Source: Streptomyces sp. NBC_01197
GTDB lineage: Bacteria > Actinomycetota > Actinomycetes > Streptomycetales > Streptomycetaceae
DNA length: 64,000 bases
Reading direction: 5' to 3'
Assembly: GCF_036010505.1 (NCBI RefSeq)
Contig: NZ_CP108569.1
Location: forward strand, 2,048,001-2,112,000
Positions 33,665-41,447 of the stretch are shown piece by piece. How positions within the stretch are numbered: the first letter of the stretch is position 1; the number at the start of each line of letters is the position of its first letter. Position numbers and translations under genes: made by a program. A model generated the notes under the pieces. The model had not been told where the DNA came from and ran no database searches. It saw only the letters and a list, made by a program, of their open reading frames with translations.

Positions 33665-33669
33665 ACGCG

Positions 33670-33882
33670 CTACTTGTCCAGCGACGCCCAGAACTCCTCG
33701 AAGGAGAGCCTGCCGTCGCCGTTGGCGTCCTTGGACCTGATGATGGACTGAGCCACGGTCTCGGTCACATGGAAGTCACCGAGCTGCGCCATGACGCTCT
33801 TGTACTCGCTCGCCGTGATCCGGCCGTCGCCGTCCACGTCGAGACGCTCGAACGCCTTGCGGGCCTCTTCTTTGTCCGCCAC
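33670..33882 (-). CDS. two-EF-hand calcium-binding protein
   Basis: A 70-residue cytoplasmic protein with two canonical EF-hand loops: DVDGDGRITASE and DANGDGRLSFEE. It looks like the small Streptomyces Cab-type proteins that bind calcium. The start is set at GTG 33882, giving MADKEEARKAFERL as in relatives, with AAGAAGGGG seven to nine bases upstream; GTG 33891 is too close to that site. Probably a calcium buffer or sensor. Monocistronic. Confidence 0.9.
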   Translation of the reverse strand: MADKEEARKAFERLDVDGDGRITASEYKSVMAQLGDFHVTETVAQSIIRSKDANGDGRLSFEEFWASLDK

Positions 33883-34058
33883 TGGGTCCACCCCTTCTTG
33901 GTACGTGCCTGACGGTAGTCAGATTAACCGGCGGGGTGGAGCCGCATGACCCGGCGGGGTGGGCCTCCCGCCGGGAAGACTTCGGGCCTTCGCCGTCCAT
34001 GTCTGCGAGTGTGGTCCTCCCAGCCGGTGGAGACTCAAGCCGAGGAGATACCCCAGAA

Positions 34059-34721
34059 ATGCCTTCGCCCAGGAACGGCGCGTCACGCGGCACTCTGGCA
34101 GCCGTCCTGGCAGCGGCGGCCCGCGGTTCCTTCCCGCCTGCGGACGGGGCGACGACCGTGATCGCCCAGCCGAACGCCCGGGACGCCGGGGTGCTGGCCC
34201 TGACCGCCCACTCGGTGGTCTTCCTCGACGAGGATCCGCTGTGGGTACGGAGGACGCTGGCCGGGATCGCGGCGGATCCGCTCGCCGCAGCGATGAACCC
34301 GGCCTTCCTGGCCGCGCTGATGGCCCGTACCGGCCGCCGGATGAACACCATCGACCTGCTGACGGCCGCCCCCGCGCTGCGGGGCGAACCCCCGGTCGCG
34401 CTGCGGGAGATCGAGGACCCGGACCACCCGAGGGTGGCCCGGTCCCGGACGTTCCGCGACGGCGTCCGGGTGTGGGCGGCTGACGGCGGGGTGCTGATCA
34501 TGGGGCGCGGGGTCGCGGGGCGCCAGGAGGCCGCCATCGAGGTGGACGAGGCGGCGCGCGGCCGGGGGCTGGGACCACGGCTGGCGGTGGCCGCGCGGCA
34601 CCTCGTCAAGGGGGAGGTCGTATGGGCACAGCAGTCGCCGGGCAACGCCCGCAGCGTGCGGGCGTTCCAGCGGGCGGGGTACCTGCCGGTGGGCTCGGAG
34701 GCACCGCTGGTGGCGGAGTGA
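34059..34721 (+). CDS. GNAT-family N-acetyltransferase-like protein
   Basis: A 220-residue protein. The C-terminal GNAT core has motif A-like IEVDEAARGRGLGPRLAVAARHL near residue 168 and a final NARSVRAFQRAGYLPVGSE strand, the standard acetyl-CoA site. The N-terminal half (about 1-110) is not like simple GNAT enzymes and starts TVIAQPNARDAGVLALTAHSVVF, resembling a pseudo-duplicated domain. Start ATG 34059 has GAGGAG about 11 bases upstream. Acceptor substrate unknown. Confidence 0.78.
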   Translation: MPSPRNGASRGTLAAVLAAAARGSFPPADGATTVIAQPNARDAGVLALTAHSVVFLDEDPLWVRRTLAGIAADPLAAAMNPAFLAALMARTGRRMNTIDLLTAAPALRGEPPVALREIEDPDHPRVARSRTFRDGVRVWAADGGVLIMGRGVAGRQEAAIEVDEAARGRGLGPRLAVAARHLVKGEVVWAQQSPGNARSVRAFQRAGYLPVGSEAPLVAE

Positions 34722-34745
34722 CCCGCTCACGTACTCCTGAAGGTT

Positions 34746-35951
34746 CTAGCGGAAGATCCCGGTGTGGCCCAGCGAGTAGCGGCCGGGCTGCGGGTACACC
34801 GCGAGGCCGTGCGGGCCGCTGCCGACCGGGATGCGGGCGAGCTGCTTGCCGCTGGTGGTGTCGATCGCGTACACCTCCGCGTTGTAACGCCCGGTCAGCC
34901 AGAGCACCTTGCCGTTCGCCGATACGCCGCCCATGTCGGGGCTCCCGCCGCCGGGCAGGACCCACTTCTTGATGAGCTTGTTCTGCGCGAAGCCGAAGAC
35001 CGAGATCGTGCCCTCGCCCCGGTTGGAGATGTACATCTCCTTGGAGTCGCGGCTGATGTAGAGCCCGTGGCAGCCCTTGCCGGTGTGCACCAGCTTCGGG
35101 GTGGTGAACTTGTCCGCCGGGAGCACCCACACCCCGTCGGCCACCATGTCGGCGATGTAGAAGGTCCGTCCGTCCGGCGAGATCTTCACGTCCTGCGGCA
35201 TCGCCCCCGTGAAGGGCAGCTTCTGCTGACCGACCACCTTCATCTTCTCGGTGTCGACCTTGAGCAGTTCACCGGAGAACTCACAGGAGACGATGAAGTA
35301 CCGCCCGTCGGCGGAGAAGTCCGCGTGGTTGACGCCGGCACACGCCACCGGGAGCGCCTTCTTGACCTTCATGGTGTGCGGGTCGCGGAAGACGAGCTGA
35401 CGGTCGAGCGAGGCCATGACGATGGCGTACTTGCCGTTGGGTGTGAAGTAGAGGTTGTACGGGTCGTGGACGGCGAGCGCCTTCCCCACCTTGCCCGTCG
35501 CCGGATCGATCGGCGTGAGCGTGTTGCCGCGGTCGTTGTTGACCCAGAGCGTCTTCAGGTCCCAGGAAGGCACGACGTGCTGCGGCTGCACACCGACCGG
35601 GATGGTGCGGATGACCTTGTACGTCCTGGGGTTGATCACATCGACCGTGTTGGAGTTGGTGTTCGGAACATAGACCAGGGACGGGAACTTCCTTACGACG
35701 GGCGAGAGTTTGCCCGGATGGTCGGCCGCGTACAGGTCCTTGGGATTGAGAACCGGGGGCATACCGGCCAGCGGCGCGGGTTCCGCCGGCTTCGCCACGG
35801 TGCCCCGCTTCGCGACGGCCGCTGTGGTGGGCCTGGTGGTGTCCGGGTGTGCGTGCCCGGCCCCGCCGGACGACCCGCAGCCGCCGAGTGCGACGGTGAG
35901 GCCGGTGATGACGGCGGTGGCGAACAGCCCGGTGGTGCGTTTGGTGATCAT
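34746..35951 (-). CDS. YncE-like YVTN beta-propeller lipoprotein
   Basis: A 401-residue lipoprotein. The signal ends in a lipobox (VALGGC), then a Gly/Ala/Pro linker. About seven propeller blades follow, with YVTN-type motifs such as LVYVPNTNSNTVDVINPRTYKVIRTIPVG and LYISNRGEGTISVF. Such propellers bind partners or cofactors at the cell surface; a role is not known. It overlaps the upstream deacetylase-like gene by ATGA, so the two are coupled and probably act together outside the membrane. Confidence 0.87.
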   Translation of the reverse strand: MITKRTTGLFATAVITGLTVALGGCGSSGGAGHAHPDTTRPTTAAVAKRGTVAKPAEPAPLAGMPPVLNPKDLYAADHPGKLSPVVRKFPSLVYVPNTNSNTVDVINPRTYKVIRTIPVGVQPQHVVPSWDLKTLWVNNDRGNTLTPIDPATGKVGKALAVHDPYNLYFTPNGKYAIVMASLDRQLVFRDPHTMKVKKALPVACAGVNHADFSADGRYFIVSCEFSGELLKVDTEKMKVVGQQKLPFTGAMPQDVKISPDGRTFYIADMVADGVWVLPADKFTTPKLVHTGKGCHGLYISRDSKEMYISNRGEGTISVFGFAQNKLIKKWVLPGGGSPDMGGVSANGKVLWLTGRYNAEVYAIDTTSGKQLARIPVGSGPHGLAVYPQPGRYSLGHTGIFR

Positions 35952-36751
35952 GAGGTCAGCAGCTCCGTAGTCGTCACCGCGTGCAGCCCGCGGCGGTCGA
36001 AGGCGTCGAGGATGGCGGGCAGCGCGGCGACCGTGTCCGCGTAGCCGAAGTGCATCGAGACCACCGACCCCGGCCGGACCGCGCCGGTGACGTTGCGGAC
36101 GACGGCCGCGCTGCCGGGCGAGGTGAAGTCGAGAGAGTCGGTGTCGTACGAGAGCACGTGCGGGTACCCCGCGCGTCTCGCGAGCCGCTGGACCAGGGGG
36201 GTCGCGTACTGGGTGCGCGAGGGGCGGAACCAGGTGCCGATGGAGCCCGTGAGCCGCCGCAGCCGGTCGGCACAGCCGGTGATCTCCGCGTACGCCTCCC
36301 GCTCGCTCATCGCCGAGATGGAGGTGTGATGGAGGGTGTGGTTGCCCAGGTCGTGACCGCCGTCGAGGATCCGGCGGGCCATCGCGGGATACTCGTCGAG
36401 CCAGGTGCCGACGGCGAGGACGGTGACCCGCGCTCCGGCCCGTTCCACCTCTGCGAGCACGGACTCGGCGACGGCGGGTTTGCCCTGGCCGTGGAAGGTG
36501 AGCGCGACGCGGGGGCGGCCGCGGGGGCCGTTCGCGATCTGGACCGGCTGCCCGGCGAAGGCGAGGGGGGCCGGGGCGTGGAGGGGGGCCGGGGGCTTCG
36601 CGGGCCCGGAAGGGGAGCGTGCGGGGCGGGCTCCGGCCGGGGAAGGGGCCGCCGCGGGTGCGCCACCGCCGGAACAGCCCGCGGTGAACGCCCCGGCGAC
36701 GGCCGCGCCGGCTCCTGCCCGCAGTGCGCTGCGGCGGCTTATATCAGTCAC
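35948..36751 (-). CDS. NodB-like polysaccharide deacetylase lipoprotein, variant metal motif
   Basis: A 267-residue protein with a Tat-like signal (SRRSALRAGAG) leading to a lipobox (FTAGC). The NodB domain runs from about 75 to 265. The usual TFDDG motif reads LTFHGQGK, so the catalytic base Asp and metal Asp are replaced, whereas GNHTLHH supplies the metal histidines and FRPSRT the Arg-Pro element. This LTFHG variant occurs in a group of actinobacterial proteins and may have altered or no deacetylase activity. Translationally coupled to the propeller gene. Confidence 0.83.
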   Translation of the reverse strand: MTDISRRSALRAGAGAAVAGAFTAGCSGGGAPAAAPSPAGARPARSPSGPAKPPAPLHAPAPLAFAGQPVQIANGPRGRPRVALTFHGQGKPAVAESVLAEVERAGARVTVLAVGTWLDEYPAMARRILDGGHDLGNHTLHHTSISAMSEREAYAEITGCADRLRRLTGSIGTWFRPSRTQYATPLVQRLARRAGYPHVLSYDTDSLDFTSPGSAAVVRNVTGAVRPGSVVSMHFGYADTVAALPAILDAFDRRGLHAVTTTELLTS

Positions 36752-37039
36752 GCGACCATTTAATGAGGAATCGCCCGACCCGGCCTTTTTTGCCTCTTTC
36801 CGCCCAGCGGCGACACGAGGCCCCTAGGAGCGGGCGATCGCGCCCCTGAACCGGCAATCATCCGTCTGAACTCGCGCTCACTCACTGATTTCCAGGTGGG
36901 TCGGTCACCTCACCTGGGATTCACAGCAGCCACGCCGCGATCCGGATGGGTACAACCGGGTGGCGCCCCAGCCGTACGGGACCCGATTTCACCAGTACGG
37001 ACTTCCACGGGCACGCACTTTGACGTGGCCCGCCGGGTG

Positions 37040-37564
37040 TCACGAGGACTGACGGTCGGCGACCCTCATCTCGAACCAGGTGGTCTTGCCGCGCGGCAGC
37101 AGGTCCACCCCCCAGCGGTCCGAGAGCTTGTCGACCAGGAAGAGGCCGCGGCCACTGACATCCATCGGCTGGACCGGCATCAGACAGGGCAGCCCGCGGG
37201 ACGGATCGCGCACCTCCACCCGGATCCAGCCCCGGCGACGCAGCATCCGGAGCCCGAAGACCCGGGCGCCGGTGTGGCGGACCGCGTTGCCGACGAGCTC
37301 CGACACCAGTAACACCGCGTACTCGGCGGTCTGCGCGGAGAGCCCCCACTGACGCAGTACGACGCCCCGGGTGAGCCGCCGCGCGGTCGCCGCCGACTCC
37401 GGACGGGACGCCAGGCGCACCTCCGCGTCCGTTGGGCTTCCGAACAACTCCAGTGCTTTCAGGGCCTGTTCGTCCTCAACGGCCGGTACCCATCGCGCAG
37501 CATCCGCTTGAACGCGCTGCCGCGGTTGCTCCACACCCTCCAGGCCCGCCATGCCCCCCATCAT
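37040..37564 (-). CDS. ATP-binding protein, SpoIIAB/RsbW-like anti-sigma kinase type
   Basis: A protein of about 174 residues with a GHKL ATPase domain. N box ELVGNAVRHTGARVFG near residue 95, and G1 box GRGLFLVDKLSDRWGV near 140, with final KTTWFEMRVADR strand. Streptomyces has many such stand-alone HATPase proteins that may act as anti-sigma kinases. No anti-anti-sigma gene lies beside it. Start is uncertain among clustered ATG codons at 37564, 37561 and 37552. Function of this copy unknown. Confidence 0.82.
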   Translation of the reverse strand: MMGGMAGLEGVEQPRQRVQADAARWVPAVEDEQALKALELFGSPTDAEVRLASRPESAATARRLTRGVVLRQWGLSAQTAEYAVLLVSELVGNAVRHTGARVFGLRMLRRRGWIRVEVRDPSRGLPCLMPVQPMDVSGRGLFLVDKLSDRWGVDLLPRGKTTWFEMRVADRQSS

Positions 37565-37732
37565 GGCTGCCCGAAGCGGCCTCCGGGGCCGTTCCGGCGG
37601 AATCCGCAGCCAGGGACCGGGGCCGGACACCCCACGTTTTGGCATATGCACTTGGCATTGCAGGGGCCGTGACACCCACCCTGAGCTGCAAGAACCCTCT
37701 CCTCATGAACGAAATTCAAGAGTAACGATCGC

Positions 37733-37761
37733 CCACGCCTTAAGGTTCCCTTAAGGCGTGG
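37733..37761. terminator. 13-bp hairpin terminator downstream of the enoyl-CoA hydratase
   Basis: CCACGCCTTAAGG (37733-37745) and CCTTAAGGCGTGG (37749-37761), perfect stem with a 3-base loop, 25 bp beyond the minus-strand stop at 37786. On the minus strand it serves the hydratase gene. Confidence 0.85.
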
Positions 37762-37785
37762 AAAATCCACCCAACCGGGTGCCCC

Positions 37786-38553
37786 TCAGCGGAACTTGGC
37801 CTTGCCGGGGCCCTCTTCGACGAAGCTGCGCATCCCCAGTTCACGGTCCTCCGTCGCGAAGAGACCGGCGAACCAGGTGCGCTCGATGGCCAGTCCGGTG
37901 CCGAGGTCCGTCTCCAGACCCGCGTCGATGGACTCCTTGGCGGCGCGCAGCGCGATGGCCGGCCCCTGGGCGAGCCGAGCCGCCCAGGCCTGCGCCTGCT
38001 CGTACACCTCGGCCGCCGGGACGACCCGGTCGACCAGGCCGAGGGCGAGCGCCTCGGGCGCTTTGACCTGACGGCCGGTGAAAATCAGGTCCTTGGCCTT
38101 GGAGGGACCGATCAGCCGGGAGAGCCGCTGGGTGCCGCCCGCGCCGGGGATCAGGCCGAGCAGGATCTCGGGCTGGCCGAGCTTGGCGTTGTCGGCCGCG
38201 ATACGGAAGTCGGCGCAGAGCGCCAGTTCGCAGCCGCCGCCCAGCGCGTATCCGGTGACCCCGGCGACCACGGGCTTGGGGATCCTGGCCACCGCGGTGA
38301 AGGAGTCCTGCAGGGCCCGGGAGCGTACGACCATCGCCGCGTGGTCCATCGCCTGCATCTCCTTGATGTCCGCTCCGGCCGCGAACACCTTCTCGCCGCC
38401 GTAGAGCACCACGGCACGTACGTCGTCGCGCTGGGACGCCTCTTCGGCGAGCTCGCGGAGCCGGTCCTGGATCGCGACGTTGAGTGCGTTCATCGGCGGG
38501 CGGACCAGACGGATGGTGCCGACGCCTTCGGAGACTTCGAGGGTGACTGTCAT
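37786..38553 (-). CDS. enoyl-CoA hydratase/isomerase family protein
   Basis: A 255-residue crotonase-fold enzyme. Oxyanion-hole motif AAGADIKEM near residue 60 and YALGGGCELAL near 103; the catalytic Glu positions are GCELAL and QPEILLGLIPGAGGTQRL, both present, so hydratase chemistry is expected. It probably acts in beta-oxidation or a related CoA pathway. ATG start at 38553. No beta-oxidation partners are adjacent. Confidence 0.93.
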   Translation of the reverse strand: MTVTLEVSEGVGTIRLVRPPMNALNVAIQDRLRELAEEASQRDDVRAVVLYGGEKVFAAGADIKEMQAMDHAAMVVRSRALQDSFTAVARIPKPVVAGVTGYALGGGCELALCADFRIAADNAKLGQPEILLGLIPGAGGTQRLSRLIGPSKAKDLIFTGRQVKAPEALALGLVDRVVPAAEVYEQAQAWAARLAQGPAIALRAAKESIDAGLETDLGTGLAIERTWFAGLFATEDRELGMRSFVEEGPGKAKFR

Positions 38554-38583
38554 GACAGCAGGTTAACGGCGGCTAACGCGGTG

Positions 38584-38618
38584 CGGCCCGGTGCACTTGG
38601 TCACAGTGCACCGGGCCG
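38584..38618 (-). terminator. 13-bp hairpin terminator between L,D-transpeptidase and hydratase genes
   Basis: CGGCCCGGTGCAC (38584-38596) and GTGCACCGGGCCG (38606-38618), perfect stem with a 9-base loop, right after the L,D-transpeptidase stop on the minus strand. It isolates the hydratase gene from that operon. Confidence 0.88.
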
Positions 38619-38638
38619 TACGGGATGGAGAGCAGCTG

Positions 38639-39892
38639 TTACTTCTTCCAGTCCGCCCAGGACATATTCCAGCCGTTGAGCCCGTTGTCCGGCTGGATCG
38701 TCTTGTCGTGCGAGTTCTTGACGATCACCACGTCACCGACGATCGACCTGTTGTAGTACCAGGCGGCCGGGGTCTCCTTGCTCCAGCCACCGCGCACGTC
38801 GTGCAGGCCGACACAGCCGTGGCTGGTGTTGGCGGCGCCGAACGTGCTGTTGGACGCCCAGTAGTTGCCGTGCACGAAGGTGCCGGAGTCGGACAGGCGC
38901 ATCGCGTGCGGCACGTCCTTGATGTCGTACTCACCGCCGAACCCGACGGTGGCGCCGTTCATCCGGGTCACCGCGTACTTCTCGCTGATGACCATCTGGC
39001 CGTTGTACGTCGTGGTCGCCGGGGCGCCCGCGCTGATCGGAATGGTCCTGATCAGCTTGCCGTCCTTGACGACCTTCATGGTGTGGCTGTCCGCGTCCAC
39101 CGTGGAGACCATCGAGCGGCCGACGGTGAACTTCACGGTCTTCGTCTGCTTCCCGTACACCCCGGGCCGGCCCTCGACACCGTCGAGGTTCAGCTTCACC
39201 GTCACCTTGGTGCCGGCCGCCCAGTACTTCTCGGGGCGGATGTCGAGGCGGTCGTTGCCGAACCAGTGGCCCTCGACCGGTACGGCGGGGTCGGCCGTCA
39301 CCTTGATCGCGTCCGCCACGTCCGCGGGGTGGGTGATCCCGCGGGTGAAGTGGATCGAGACCGGCATACCGACACCGACGGTCGAGCCGTCCTCCGGTGT
39401 GTACTGGCCGACGAAGGTGTTCTTCGGCACGAGCGTGGTGAACGCGGTGTCCTTCGCGGACTCCCGGCCCTTGGCGTCCTTGGCGACCGCGTGCACCTTG
39501 AACCTGGTGGCCGCGGGCAGGTGCTGGAGCGGCTGCCAGCTGGCGCCGCCCGCCGCGATACGGCCCGCGACCTCGTTGCCCTTGGTGTCCTTGACGGTGA
39601 CGGAGGTCAGTCGGCCCTGGTCCGCGGTGACCTTGAGCGCGTCGCTGGTGGCCACCGACTCGGCGCCGTCCTGCGGGGTCACCGTCACGACGGCCTGCGA
39701 GGCGGCGGGTTCGGCCGCCTTGCCCTCACCCTGCTTCGCCTTCTCACCGCCGCCGCTCCCCGAACCGCCGCACGCCGTGACAAGCAGCAGCAGCGCGCCC
39801 AGCAGGAGGGCCAGCAGCCCGGGCCCGCCGCGCCGCGATCCGTGCGCAGGCCGGACCCCGGCCGATGTCCCCGATATCGGTCGCCCGTTCAA
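38639..39892 (-). CDS. L,D-transpeptidase lipoprotein with Ig-like domains (copy 1)
   Basis: A 417-residue peptidoglycan cross-linking enzyme that forms 3-3 bonds. Lipobox LLLVTAC then a Gly/Ser linker; two Ig-like domains (about 90-180 and 190-275), then the YkuD catalytic domain with the HGNYW histidine and the SHGCVGL cysteine motif; a C-terminal Trp-rich tail (GLNGWNMSWADWKK) follows. Start taken as TTG 39892 because GAGGGGAGA lies upstream and the frame before it is not lipoprotein-like. A close paralog lies upstream on the same strand. Streptomyces uses many 3-3 cross-links. Confidence 0.88.
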   Translation of the reverse strand: MNGRPISGTSAGVRPAHGSRRGGPGLLALLLGALLLLVTACGGSGSGGGEKAKQGEGKAAEPAASQAVVTVTPQDGAESVATSDALKVTADQGRLTSVTVKDTKGNEVAGRIAAGGASWQPLQHLPAATRFKVHAVAKDAKGRESAKDTAFTTLVPKNTFVGQYTPEDGSTVGVGMPVSIHFTRGITHPADVADAIKVTADPAVPVEGHWFGNDRLDIRPEKYWAAGTKVTVKLNLDGVEGRPGVYGKQTKTVKFTVGRSMVSTVDADSHTMKVVKDGKLIRTIPISAGAPATTTYNGQMVISEKYAVTRMNGATVGFGGEYDIKDVPHAMRLSDSGTFVHGNYWASNSTFGAANTSHGCVGLHDVRGGWSKETPAAWYYNRSIVGDVVIVKNSHDKTIQPDNGLNGWNMSWADWKK

Positions 39893-40093
39893 GATGGTGG
39901 TCTCCCCTCGCGCACATCCCGGCGCCGCCGGTGCACGTCCCCCCGCGCGCCCTGTCCGCGCGCACTGGTCACAGAATAATCGCAGCGCGGCCCCGCCCGG
40001 CTCCCCGCCGATGTCACCGTTCAGTCCCAACCGGGCGCCACCGCACAGGCCATGGGCACACGACTCGTGCAGACTCTGCGGGCAGGCGGCGGT

Positions 40094-41314
40094 TCAGCCG
40101 AGCGCCGAGCCGGACTTCCAGTGGGCCCAGTCCAGGTTCCAGCCGCTGAGCCCGTTGTCCGGGGCGACTGTCGTGTCCGGTGAGTTGACGATCTCCACCA
40201 CGTCGCCGATCAGCGTGTTGTCGAAGAGCCAGCCGGCCGGGGAATCGGCACTGCCGCCGCGCACATCGCGCAGTCCGACGCAGCCGTGGCTGGTGTTGGA
40301 AGCGCCGAAGGTACGGGCGGGCGCCCAGTAGTTGCCGTGCAGGAACGTCCCCGAGTTGGTCAGCCGCATCGCGTGCGGGACATCCGGGATGTCGTACTCA
40401 CCGCCGAAGCCGACCGTCCGGCCGTTCATCCGGGTCACCGCGTGCTTCTCCATGACGATCATCTTGCCGTTGTACGTGGTGTGTTTCGGGGCGCCGGCGG
40501 TGACCGGCAGGGTCGTCAGGAGGGTGCCGTCACGGCGTACGGCCATGGTGTGCGCCGCCGTGTCGACCACGGACACCTGGGAGCGGCCCACCGTGAAGCC
40601 GATGGTCTTCTGCTGAGTCCCGTACACCCCCGGCGCCGCCTGCACGTCGCGCAGCCGCATCCCGACGGAGACCCGGGTGCCCGGCTTCCAGTACGCGCTC
40701 GGCCGGAAGTCCAGACGGGTCTTGCCGAACCAGTGGCCCTCGACCGGGACCGATGGGGCGGCGGTGACGCGGATCGCCCGCTCCACGGCCGTGCGGTTCT
40801 CGACCGGGCGGTTGAAGTTGAAGGAGACGATCATGCCGGTGCCGACGGTGGAGCCGTTCTCCGGTGTGAAGTAGCCGATGAAGCGGTGCGGGGGGACGAA
40901 CGTGGTGAAGGTGGTGTGGCGGGCCAGGGTGTGGCCGTCGCCGTCGGAGGCCACCGCGTCCACCGAGTACTCGGATGCGAGCCCCAGTCGGCCGCCGTCC
41001 GGCTTCCAGGTCCTGCCGTCGCCGGAGACACTGCCGGGAAGCACCTCGCGGTGCCCGTCGGTGCCGCTGTAGACGGTGACCTGTTCGAGCCGCTTACCGT
41101 CCGGTACCCGTACCTCGACCTCGTCGTTCGCGCGGACGCCCTTCGCGCCGTCGTCGGGCACCACCCGGATCGCCTCTTCGGGGGCCCGGGGTTTTCCATC
41201 CCAGCCGGCTCCGCATCCGGTCGGTCCGGCCAGCAGTCCCGCCCATACCAGCGCGGCCGCGACGCCCGCCCATGTCCGCTTTGTCAGTTGTCTCACAGAG
41301 CGCTCAACGACCAC
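40094..41314 (-). CDS. L,D-transpeptidase lipoprotein with Ig-like domains (copy 2)
   Basis: A 406-residue paralog of the next gene, same order: lipobox (GPTGC), two Ig-like domains, YkuD domain with HGNYW and SHGCVGLRD, and a Trp-rich C-terminal tail (GLSGWNLDWAHWK). The two share long identical motifs (PVEGHWFG, TRMNGRTVGFGGEYDI in copy 2, TRMNGATVGFGGEYDI in copy 1). Start set at GTG 41314 after a G-rich site; the longer frame to 41647 is shadow. A 200-bp gap separates the two genes. Both should anchor outside the membrane and form 3-3 cross-links. Confidence 0.88.
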   Translation of the reverse strand: MVVERSVRQLTKRTWAGVAAALVWAGLLAGPTGCGAGWDGKPRAPEEAIRVVPDDGAKGVRANDEVEVRVPDGKRLEQVTVYSGTDGHREVLPGSVSGDGRTWKPDGGRLGLASEYSVDAVASDGDGHTLARHTTFTTFVPPHRFIGYFTPENGSTVGTGMIVSFNFNRPVENRTAVERAIRVTAAPSVPVEGHWFGKTRLDFRPSAYWKPGTRVSVGMRLRDVQAAPGVYGTQQKTIGFTVGRSQVSVVDTAAHTMAVRRDGTLLTTLPVTAGAPKHTTYNGKMIVMEKHAVTRMNGRTVGFGGEYDIPDVPHAMRLTNSGTFLHGNYWAPARTFGASNTSHGCVGLRDVRGGSADSPAGWLFDNTLIGDVVEIVNSPDTTVAPDNGLSGWNLDWAHWKSGSALG

Positions 41315-41447
41315 CCCCCTGCGGGGGAAACGTGAGATTGCCGGTTGTTGCGGGCAGAACAAGAGCGAGGACCATGCGAGGGAGCCGCGGCCGGGCCGCC
41401 GCGGCCCGACGCGCCGCCGGTCCCGATGAGCCGCGGGAGGCCGACAG

